Source of the DNA: JBBTRP01 sp038065125 | GTDB taxonomy: Bacteria; Patescibacteriota; Patescibacteriia; JACQRZ01 | Length of the DNA: 26,066 nt | NCBI GenBank assembly: GCA_038065125.1 | Contig: JBBTRP010000010.1 | Location: 1-26,066, forward strand | Direction: 5' to 3' | Shown here: positions 14,829 to 21,603 of the stretch, piece by piece | Position numbering within the stretch: the first letter of the stretch is position 1 | How the letters are laid out: each line of letters opens with the position of its first letter | The notes under the pieces: model-generated | The model's database searches: none | What the model saw: only the letters and a program-made list of their open reading frames with translations | Told to the model about the DNA's origin: nothing | Made by a program: the position numbers and the translations under genes

Positions 14829-15047
14829 ATGTTGAATCCGGCGAAAGTCGCCATCAGCGGTGAAGAGCTTCTTCAACAAGCCCTGGAATCCATCCGAAAG
14901 GATGTGGAGAACGGCTCCCGTAGGAATGCACTGAAGAGAATTCTCCGCTTGCGTGCGTACCCCAAAGGCGTGATCAAGGAAGTGATCAGCTCAATTTTCG
15001 ATGATGACGGCGACGGCGTCATTGAGATGGCGAACTTCCGCAGTTAG
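14829..15047 (+). CDS. Small acidic-loop protein with an EF-hand-like motif
   Basis: 72 residues, not recognised. Residues about 1-55 look like basic, amphipathic helices (EELLQQALESI, ALKRILRLRAYPKGVIKEVI). They are followed by FDDDGDGVIEMANF, which fits the D-x-D-x-D-G-x-I core of an EF-hand or dockerin-type calcium loop; the twelfth position is Asn rather than Glu, so binding is uncertain. It has its own promoter and a terminator and stands alone between two minus-strand groups. Upstream, AGGAGGA (14797-14803) fits better a GTG at 14813 that opens a 16-codon frame overlapping this start. The small ORF may therefore be translated by coupling to that leader. Confidence 0.6.
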   Translation: MLNPAKVAISGEELLQQALESIRKDVENGSRRNALKRILRLRAYPKGVIKEVISSIFDDDGDGVIEMANFRS

Positions 15048-15054
15048 GCCTCCT

Positions 15055-15103
15055 GAGCCCTCAAATCCGCCCTTCGCGGACCTTTGGGGCTCTCTATTTC
15101 TCC
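15055..15103 (+). terminator. Terminator after the EF-hand-like ORF
   Basis: GAGCCC (15055-15060) pairs with GGGCTC (15087-15092). Inner CAAA/TTTG and CCGC/GCGG pairs lengthen the stem around CCTTC. A pyrimidine-rich tract (TCTATTTCTC) follows. The T-run is imperfect. Confidence 0.6.
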
Positions 15104-15125
15104 CGCCTTCGCTAAAGCTTCGGCG
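15104..15125. repeat. Symmetric hairpin near the leuS stop
   Basis: CGCC-TTC-GCT-AA-AGC-TTC-GGCG: two paired blocks with a matching TTC internal loop on both sides. It lies 9 nt beyond the leuS stop and directly after the preceding terminator. No T-run follows on the leuS strand. Confidence 0.5.
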
Positions 15126-15134
15126 CGGCAGGCC

Positions 15135-17561
15135 CTACACCACGATATTCACGAGGCGGCCGCGGACAACGACTATCTTTTTCGGCTGCCTACCGCCAAT
15201 CCATTTTTGAACTTTTTCTCTTGCAAGCGCTTCTTTTTGGAGCGCTTTGTCGTCTGTGTCGGCGGGAGCATCAAACGCATCACGCGGCTTGCCGTTCACC
15301 TGCACAATCACGCGGACAATCTCGTCTTTGACGAGCGTCTCATCCCAGGTCGGCCAGGATGCCCTCGCGATGAGCGTGGAGTGCCCATCGCGCTCCCACA
15401 GCTCTTCGGCGAGATGAGGTGCAAATGGCGCGAGGAGCAGGAGAAACGCATCACGCGTTTTTTGCGAGAGACCCTCGTGCTTCTGCGCGGTTTTACCGAG
15501 TTCATTTAAGAGAATCATCAGCGCCGAAATCGCGGTATTGAAGTTGAAGGTTTCGATGTCGTGGGTAACTTTCTTGATCGTCTTGTGCAAAAGTTTTTCG
15601 AGTATAGGTTTCTTCACCTCTAACCTCTCACCTCTCACCTCTAACCTCTCATACAGTTTCCAAGCCTTATCCAAGAACCGTCGTATACCAATGATGCTTC
15701 CCGTGCTCCACGGCTTAGTCGCCTCAAAGGGTCCCATGAACATCTCGTAGAGGCGCAGAGTGTCGGCGCCATGAGAAGCGATCACGTCGTCGGGGTTGAT
15801 GACGTTGCCGCGCGATTTTGACATTTTTTCTCCATCTTCCCCGAGGATCATACCCTGATTGCGCAGGCGAGCAAAAGGCTCATCGAATGAGAGGTAACCA
15901 AGGTCCCGGAGCGCCTTCGTGATAAAGCGGGCGTAGAGGAGGTGTAGGACCGCGTGCTCGGCCCCGCCGACATACATATCAACCGGGAGCCAGTACGCGA
16001 GAGACTCTTTGGTGAAGGGTTCTGCAATCTCTGTCGCGTTTGGATACCGGAGATAATACCAGCTGGAACATACGAACGTATCCATGGTGTCTGACTCGCG
16101 GCGCGCGGGCTTGCCGCATGTTGGGCATGAGATTTTGTGAAATGATTTTGAGCGCCGGAGCGGGGACTCGCCCGTCGGTTTGAAGTCAACATCTGTCGGA
16201 AGAAGCACCGGGAGATCCGCACTCGGGACGGGGACAGTTCCGCACGTATCGCAATAGATAATCGGAATAGGCGCGCCCCAATACCGCTGCCGGCTGATGA
16301 GCCAGTCACGAATGCGGTACTGTGTGACACGTTCTCCTTTCACTTTTTTCGTGATCGCCCATTTCGCTTCTTCGTTTGGCAGGCCATTGAATTCACCCGA
16401 TTCAACCATATGCCCGCCGCCCTCGTACGCCTCATCAAGCACGGGGCAGGTCGGCGCAGGGTAGTGCGGACACACGACCATGCGAATCGGCAGACTGAAT
16501 TTTTTTGCAAAAGCAAAATCCCGTTCATCGTGCGCCGGCACGGCCATGATGGCGCCGGTGCCGTATGATGCGAGAACGTAGTCGGCAATCCATACCGGAA
16601 TCTCTTGGTTGTTTGCGGGATTGATCGCCGTCACGCCTTCCAAAGGGACGCCGGATTTTTCTTTCTCCAGATGCGCACGCTCGAGTTCAGTCTTTTTGCG
16701 CGCAGATGCCCGATACGCGTCTACTTCTTTCCAGTTTTTGATTTGTTCTTTTAGTTGTGCCACGAGTGCGTGCTCCGGCGCAAGCACCATATACGTCGCC
16801 CCAAAAAGCGTATCCGGCCGAGTAGTAAAAGCTTGTAGCTTGTAGCTTGTAGCTTGTAGTTTAAATTCAATGAGCGCTCCTTCGGAGCGGCCGATCCAGT
16901 TCTTTTGCGCCAGTTTGATTGGCTCGGGCCAGTCGAGCGTATCGAGGCAGGAGAGCAGCTCTTCTGCGTACTGCGTGACTTTGAAAAACCACTGCTCCAG
17001 CTCCTTTTGAACAACCGGATTCTTGCAGCGCTCGCACGCACCATTCACCACCTGCTCATTGGCAAGCACCGTTTGGCAGCTTTCGCACCAATTCACCGGA
17101 GCCTTCTTTTTGTAGGCAAGACCCTGTTTGTAGAGTTGCAGAAACAGCCATTGCGTCCAGCGGTAGTAGTCCGGGGAGGAGGTGTTGAGCTCCTTTGACC
17201 AGTCATAGGAGAACCCGAGCGATTTGATTTGCCGTTTGAAGGTCTGGATATTTTTGCGCGTCGTTTCGGCCGGATGGGTTCCTTCCTTGATCGCATAATT
17301 TTCTGCCGGCAGCCCAAACGCGTCCCACCCCATCGGATGCAGAACGTGGTGTCCGCTCATGCGCAAGTACCGGCAGTAAATATCGGTCGCGGTGTAGCCC
17401 TCCGGATGCCCGACATGGAGGCCGTTCGAAGAGGGATAGGGAAACATGTCCAGGACGTACCGCTTCTTGAGTTTCTTCTGTTCGTCCTCGGAAACCTCAA
17501 ACACGCGGGCCTCCTCCCACCGCTCCTGCCACTTTTTTTCGATCTCTTTGTGGGCGTACAT
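15135..17561 (-). CDS. leuS: Leucyl-tRNA synthetase
   Basis: 808 residues. Class I synthetase that charges tRNA-Leu. Order: HIGH-type motif HVGH (49-52), zinc-type cysteines near 158-178, CP1 editing domain with TTRPDTLFGATY, catalytic core resuming after 400, KMSKS (579-583) and an anticodon-binding helical domain. Two heptamer arrays lie inside the frame. One (16830-16857) codes KLQATSYKLQA just before the editing motif, the other (15615-15649) codes ERLEVRGERLEVK after KMSKS. The start at 17561 matches the family N-terminus; a longer frame to 17618 reads intergenic repeat. No SD. The mRNA leader must be very short if TATACC directly upstream is the -10. Confidence 0.97.
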   Translation of the reverse strand: MYAHKEIEKKWQERWEEARVFEVSEDEQKKLKKRYVLDMFPYPSSNGLHVGHPEGYTATDIYCRYLRMSGHHVLHPMGWDAFGLPAENYAIKEGTHPAETTRKNIQTFKRQIKSLGFSYDWSKELNTSSPDYYRWTQWLFLQLYKQGLAYKKKAPVNWCESCQTVLANEQVVNGACERCKNPVVQKELEQWFFKVTQYAEELLSCLDTLDWPEPIKLAQKNWIGRSEGALIEFKLQATSYKLQAFTTRPDTLFGATYMVLAPEHALVAQLKEQIKNWKEVDAYRASARKKTELERAHLEKEKSGVPLEGVTAINPANNQEIPVWIADYVLASYGTGAIMAVPAHDERDFAFAKKFSLPIRMVVCPHYPAPTCPVLDEAYEGGGHMVESGEFNGLPNEEAKWAITKKVKGERVTQYRIRDWLISRQRYWGAPIPIIYCDTCGTVPVPSADLPVLLPTDVDFKPTGESPLRRSKSFHKISCPTCGKPARRESDTMDTFVCSSWYYLRYPNATEIAEPFTKESLAYWLPVDMYVGGAEHAVLHLLYARFITKALRDLGYLSFDEPFARLRNQGMILGEDGEKMSKSRGNVINPDDVIASHGADTLRLYEMFMGPFEATKPWSTGSIIGIRRFLDKAWKLYERLEVRGERLEVKKPILEKLLHKTIKKVTHDIETFNFNTAISALMILLNELGKTAQKHEGLSQKTRDAFLLLLAPFAPHLAEELWERDGHSTLIARASWPTWDETLVKDEIVRVIVQVNGKPRDAFDAPADTDDKALQKEALAREKVQKWIGGRQPKKIVVVRGRLVNIVV
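15615..15649. repeat. Heptamer array inside leuS, C-terminal part
   Basis: Five units in a row: CACCTCT, AACCTCT, CACCTCT, CACCTCT, AACCTCT. In the leuS frame the 21-nt period gives a 7-residue repeat, ERLEVRG then ERLEVKK, in the helical region after the KMSKS loop. Confidence 0.85.
16830..16857. repeat. Heptamer array inside the leuS editing domain
   Basis: AGCTTGT four times, exact. On the leuS strand it reads as ACAAGCT repeats coding LQATSYK-LQA directly before FTTRPDTLFGA. The same heptamer appears near 8185 and, inverted, at 14630. Confidence 0.92.
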
Positions 17562-17572
17562 ATGGTATAGAA

Positions 17573-17706
17573 AATTCCAAGCATCAAATCCCAAGCACCA
17601 AATAAATTCCAATGCCAAAATACTAAAATGGAATCAGAAATAGTTTTGAATTTATATTTGTGATTTTGATATTATTTGGAAATTTGATATTGGAATTTGG
17701 AATTTT
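17573..17706. repeat. Inverted pair of degenerate heptamer arrays between uvrA and leuS
   Basis: Left part in 7-nt steps from 17573: AATTCCA, AGCATCA, AATCCCA, AGCACCA, AATAAAT. Reading the other strand from about 17705: AATTCCA, AATTCCA, ATATCAA, ATTTCCA, AATAATA, TCAAAAT. The two face each other across an AT-rich middle (about 17620-17655). The pair fills almost the whole 144-nt space from the uvrA stop to the leuS start. Confidence 0.7.
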
Positions 17707-20513
17707 CAAAGATACTTTCCCGTCCAGCTTGCGGCGCACTTTTGAATATCGGCGGGTGTTCCTGTTGCAACGATGGTGCCGCCTCCTTCTCCGCCGTCGG
17801 GCCCCAGGTCGATAACCCAGTCGGCGTTTTTGATGATATCGCTGTTGTGTTCGATAACCAGCACGGTGTTTCCCTTGTCCACCAGCTGATGAAGAATATT
17901 GAGAAGCTGTTTGATGTCCTCAAAGTGCAGTCCGGTTGTCGGCTCGTCCAAAATGTAGAGGGTTTTTCCGGTTGAGCGGCGCGAGAGTTCGGCCGAGAGT
18001 TTGATACGCTGGGCCTCGCCACCGGAAAGCGTGTTGGCGGGTTGCCCGAGTCGAATATATCCAAGTCCAACATCAGAGAGGGTTTTGAGTTTATCGTGGA
18101 TGGGGGGAGTTTTTTTGAAAAACGCGAGCGCTTCGTTGACCGTGAGGTTGAGGACGTCCGCGATGGTGAGTCCGTCGACGTGCACCTCCAGTGCCTCCGC
18201 GTTGTAGCGCTTTCCATGGCAGTCGCCGCACTCCACGTACACGTCGGACAAGAAGCGCATGTCGATTCTCATCATGCCCTCGCCCTGACACGACTCGCAG
18301 CGTCCGCCTTTGACGTTGAAGCTGAAGTGTCCGGGCTTGAAGCCTTTGATTTTTGACTCCGGCAGTTCGGTGAAGAGCTCCCTGATCGGCGTGAAGATGT
18401 TGGTGTAGGTGACCGGGTTTGAGCGCGGGGTGCGACCGATCGGGGATTGGTCGATGACCACCGCTTTGTCGATATGCTCAAGTCCCTCGATCGCGCGATG
18501 CGCTCCGGGCTCGTCTTTGGCATGGCTGAACTTTTTGAGCAGCGCCTTTGCTAGGATCTCAATCACCAAGGTCGACTTGCCGGATCCCGAAACGCCCGTG
18601 ACGAACGTGAGCGTACCTAAGGGGATTGACGCATCGACATTTTTAAGATTGAACGCACTGGCGCCCTTGATCGCAATCGACTTGCCCGAACCGGTGCGCG
18701 TTTTTTTCGGGACGGTCACTGAGAGTGCGCCTGAGAGATACTTTCCGGTCAGGGATTTTGCCTCGGCAATGATTTCTGCAGGAGTCCCTTGAGCGGTGAT
18801 GTGTCCGCCGTCTTTCCCTGCGCGCGGCCCCACGTCAACAACCAGATCGGCTGCCATGATGATGTTTTTGTCGTGCTCGACCACCAAGACCGTGTTTCCG
18901 CTGTCGCGGAGTTTTTTGAGCGTTCCAATAAGTTGCTCGGTGTCGCGCGGGTGCAGGCCGATGGAGGGTTCGTCCAGCACATACACCACCCCGACGAGGG
19001 AGGAGCTGATGTGGTTTGCAAGTTTTACGCGCTGCGCCTCGCCGCCCGAGAGCGTGACCATGCTTCGGTCAAGGATAAGATAAGAGAGTCCGACGTCAAT
19101 GAGTGAGCTTACGCGCGTGAGCGCCTCCTTGAGCACCGGATTTGCGATTTTTTGTTCGGATACGGACAGGGGCGATTTTTTTGCGTCCAGGAGCAGGCGG
19201 AAAAATTCGAGTAGTTTGGGAATGGGAAGACTCACCACGCGGTCGACGGTGAGATCGCCGATGCGAACCGCAAGCATCTCTGGCTTAAGGCGCCGCCCCT
19301 CGCAGACCGCGCATCCAAAGATTCGCATATACCCTTCCAGTTCACGTTGGAGATATTCAGAGTCGGTTTCTTTGTACTTTCCCTCAAGGTAGGGAATGAT
19401 GCCGCCGAAGTGATCCGCACTCTTTTTGTCCCCCTCAAGGAGGAAGGTTTTTTGTGCGGCGGTCAACTCCTCAATGGGCGTGTGAATCGAAACCCCTTTT
19501 TGCGCAAGAGCGGCGTCAACGACGTCCAGGTAGTGATTGGCATTTGCGTACATCTTATTCAGCGGCTGGATCGCTCCTTGCGCAATCGTGAGTCGCGTAT
19601 TGGGAATGAGGAGCTCGGGATCGAATTTCAGTAGGTATCCAAGACCTGCGCAGGATGAGCACGCCCCAAGCGGATTGTTAAAAGAAAAATTCCGCGGTTC
19701 CAGGGAGGGGATGGTGATGTTGCACGCGGGACAGGTGAGGCGTTCGGAGTAGAGATGTTCCTCTTTTTTTGGTCCAATTGTAAGAAGCGCACAACCATCT
19801 CCCAGCTCGAGTGCGGTCGTGAGGGAGGAGACCAGGCGTTCCGAATCGCCCAGACTCAAGTCGCTCTTCCCCAGGCGATCGATGAGCACGTCCAGGTCGT
19901 GCATTATTGACTGATCAATCAGCGCGTCGGCAAGGTCTCGCACTGCTATCATAAGCGAGTCGACGCGGACGTGCGTGTATCCCAGCCGCTGGAGCTCATC
20001 CGTGATGCGGTCAAGATCGAGCGTCTCCTTTTTTTTGAGCGGCGCAAAGAGGAGCGCCGAATCGGGCCGGGCTTTGAGGTGTTCGAGAATGTCGTTGATG
20101 ATTTGCTGTTTGGTGTGGGCGCGAATGGGTTGAGCGCACGAGGGACAGTGTGGTCGGCCGATGCGGGAAAAGAGCAGACGAAGATAGTCGTATACTTCCG
20201 TAGCGGTGCCGACAGTCGAGCGAGGCGATGCGGAGGAGGTGCGCTGATCGATCGCGATGGTCGGCGGCAGGCCCTCGATCTGGTCGACGTCGGGCTTGCC
20301 GAGATTCTCCATGAATTGTTTTGAAAAACTCGAGAGACTCTCCATGAACCGCCGCTGTCCCTCGGCGTAGATGGTGTCAAACGCGAGACTGGACTTGCCG
20401 GATCCGGACAGCCCGGTGAACACGACCAGCGCGTTATGCGGAATGTCGATGGAGACGTTCTTGAGGTTGTGGACGCGAGCCCCGCGGATGCGAATGGTGG
20501 AGTGGATGCTCAC
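17706..20513 (-). CDS. uvrA: Excinuclease ABC subunit A
   Basis: 935 residues, full length. Damage-sensing ATPase of nucleotide excision repair that loads UvrB. Two ABC modules: first Walker A GLSGSGKS (34-41) and LSGGEAQR near 488; second GVSGSGKS near 638 and LSGGEAQR near 834. Zinc-binding pairs are visible (CPSC, CPAC/CSSC, and CESC ... CGDC in the second half). The start is GTG at 20513, placed by the conserved IRIRGARVHNLKNV beginning. The start codon lies in one arm of an inverted repeat next to the promoter. It follows a dsb-type gene on the same strand but appears to have its own promoter. Confidence 0.98.
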   Translation of the reverse strand: MSIHSTIRIRGARVHNLKNVSIDIPHNALVVFTGLSGSGKSSLAFDTIYAEGQRRFMESLSSFSKQFMENLGKPDVDQIEGLPPTIAIDQRTSSASPRSTVGTATEVYDYLRLLFSRIGRPHCPSCAQPIRAHTKQQIINDILEHLKARPDSALLFAPLKKKETLDLDRITDELQRLGYTHVRVDSLMIAVRDLADALIDQSIMHDLDVLIDRLGKSDLSLGDSERLVSSLTTALELGDGCALLTIGPKKEEHLYSERLTCPACNITIPSLEPRNFSFNNPLGACSSCAGLGYLLKFDPELLIPNTRLTIAQGAIQPLNKMYANANHYLDVVDAALAQKGVSIHTPIEELTAAQKTFLLEGDKKSADHFGGIIPYLEGKYKETDSEYLQRELEGYMRIFGCAVCEGRRLKPEMLAVRIGDLTVDRVVSLPIPKLLEFFRLLLDAKKSPLSVSEQKIANPVLKEALTRVSSLIDVGLSYLILDRSMVTLSGGEAQRVKLANHISSSLVGVVYVLDEPSIGLHPRDTEQLIGTLKKLRDSGNTVLVVEHDKNIIMAADLVVDVGPRAGKDGGHITAQGTPAEIIAEAKSLTGKYLSGALSVTVPKKTRTGSGKSIAIKGASAFNLKNVDASIPLGTLTFVTGVSGSGKSTLVIEILAKALLKKFSHAKDEPGAHRAIEGLEHIDKAVVIDQSPIGRTPRSNPVTYTNIFTPIRELFTELPESKIKGFKPGHFSFNVKGGRCESCQGEGMMRIDMRFLSDVYVECGDCHGKRYNAEALEVHVDGLTIADVLNLTVNEALAFFKKTPPIHDKLKTLSDVGLGYIRLGQPANTLSGGEAQRIKLSAELSRRSTGKTLYILDEPTTGLHFEDIKQLLNILHQLVDKGNTVLVIEHNSDIIKNADWVIDLGPDGGEGGGTIVATGTPADIQKCAASWTGKYL

Positions 20514-20548
20514 ACGGTAAGTTTAAAAAAGTTACGTGTGAGAGTATA
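20511..20548 (-). promoter_or_regulatory. uvrA promoter with overlapping inverted repeat
   Basis: On the minus strand TATACT (20548-20543) is the -10; TTTCCT 17 bp upstream is a weak -35. CACACG (20511-20516) and CGTGTG (20535-20540), with inner TAA/TTA pairs, form a symmetric element. It spans the expected transcription start (about 20536) and the GTG start codon. It could act as an operator or as a hairpin that hides the start. It is not a CTG-N10-CAG or GAAC-N4-GTTC type SOS box. Confidence 0.55.
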
Positions 20549-20589
20549 CACGCTTTCTATAAATAAGGAAAGGCGGCGAACCTGATTTT

Positions 20590-21315
20590 TCAGCGACCGT
20601 CTGGTCGCGCGAGTTCTTCGTCGATGACGCGGGTAAAATTTTCAATCGGCAGCGCGCCTTCGAGTCGATTTCCATTGATAAAAAATGTTGGGGTACCCAC
20701 AACGCCTAAGGTCGTGGCATCCGAGAGGTCTTTACGGATAGTAGAGGCGTATCGTTGAGTTCCCATGCATGTTGTGAACCGATCCATGTCCAGCCCGAGC
20801 CCGGCGGCAAAAACGGGGAGGCGTTCTTCGCTGATTATGTCTTGGTACTCGTAGAGCAGGTCGTGATACTCCATAAATTTGTTTTGCTCTTTTGCGCACA
20901 GCGAGGCGTGCGACGCCTGGAATGCGGCCGGATGGATGGATTCGACCGGAAAGTGGCGGAAGGAGAACCTTACCGGCGCGTCGGTGTAGCGCTTCATGAG
21001 CTCCTGGATGGTTGGCAATACTCGTTTGCAGTATGGACACTGGAAGTCGAGAAACTCGACGATCTTCACGCGCGGATTTGGCGAACCGACGTAAAAGGCA
21101 AAATCGCTTTGCGAAAGCCGGGTAACCGACTTCGGTGAGAGAGTGTATTTACCACCTGACGTTTTTTCGGCTCTCGTCATATCGCTTTGCGCGGGATTTT
21201 TTGTTCCGCGGGGGAGGAGATCCTTCACGTTTGCGCCCAAAAAAACGATAAAGATCACGACAATGATCATCCCGACAAAGGCAATCCCGCCATTTTTTTG
21301 ATCGCTTGGTAACAT
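20590..21315 (-). CDS. Membrane-anchored DsbA-like thiol oxidoreductase
   Basis: 241 residues. Short cytoplasmic N-terminus, one membrane helix (about 10-28), a linker, then a thioredoxin/DsbA fold (about 70-235). The active site is CPYC (C93, C96) in FLDFQCPYCKR, and GVVGTPTFF supplies the cis-proline. Likely forms or repairs disulfides outside the membrane. ATG at 21315 was chosen because upstream extension to 21441 would run through secG and the promoter region. An extended -10 (TGGTATCAT) ends 6 nt before the ATG, so the mRNA is probably leaderless. uvrA follows on the same strand after 76 nt. Confidence 0.9.
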   Translation of the reverse strand: MLPSDQKNGGIAFVGMIIVVIFIVFLGANVKDLLPRGTKNPAQSDMTRAEKTSGGKYTLSPKSVTRLSQSDFAFYVGSPNPRVKIVEFLDFQCPYCKRVLPTIQELMKRYTDAPVRFSFRHFPVESIHPAAFQASHASLCAKEQNKFMEYHDLLYEYQDIISEERLPVFAAGLGLDMDRFTTCMGTQRYASTIRKDLSDATTLGVVGTPTFFINGNRLEGALPIENFTRVIDEELARPDGR

Positions 21316-21321
21316 ACTTCC

Positions 21322-21330
21322 ATGATACCA
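21322..21330 (-). promoter_or_regulatory. Extended -10 promoter of the dsbA-like gene, leaderless
   Basis: On the minus strand TGGTATCAT (21330-21322) is an extended -10 whose last base is 6 nt before the ATG. Transcription would start at or next to the start codon. It shares a 57-bp divergent gap with the secG promoter. Confidence 0.5.
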
Positions 21331-21334
21331 AGGA

Positions 21335-21363
21335 TTGACAAGAATTACACGATGCGGTATAGT
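21335..21363 (+). promoter_or_regulatory. Strong promoter of secG, nearly leaderless
   Basis: TTGACA (21335-21340), exactly 17 bp, TATAGT (21358-21363). The start codon at 21373 is 9 nt after the -10, so the leader is zero to a few bases. Confidence 0.85.
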
Positions 21364-21372
21364 TGACGAACT

Positions 21373-21594
21373 ATGCAGAAAGCGCTTTTCGTGATTCAGC
21401 TCATCAGTGCCGTGTGTATTATCGCGACGATCCTGGTGCAAAATAGAGGAACCGGACTCTCGGCGACCTTCGGAGGAGAGGGAAATGTCTACCGCACGAA
21501 ACGCGGAGTAGAGAAATTCTTTTTTACCGCCACCATCGTCCTTGCCGTTATCTTTTTTGGATCCTCGCTCATTTCATTGGTCGTGCCGTCGTAG
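21373..21594 (+). CDS. secG: Preprotein translocase subunit SecG
   Basis: 73 residues with two membrane helices (about 5-22 and 48-70). The typical loop VQNRGTGLSATFGGEGNVYRTKRG lies between them. SecG assists SecYEA in protein export. Length and topology are as in the family. Expressed from its own strong promoter with almost no leader. The peptide-binding protein gene follows after 9 nt and probably shares the transcript. Confidence 0.95.
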   Translation: MQKALFVIQLISAVCIIATILVQNRGTGLSATFGGEGNVYRTKRGVEKFFFTATIVLAVIFFGSSLISLVVPS

Positions 21595-21603
21595 GTAGGC
21601 AGT

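Noticed and set aside
17562..17618. N-terminal extension of leuS
   Set aside because: The extra residues come from the intergenic heptamer-like repeat and lie before the family N-terminus.
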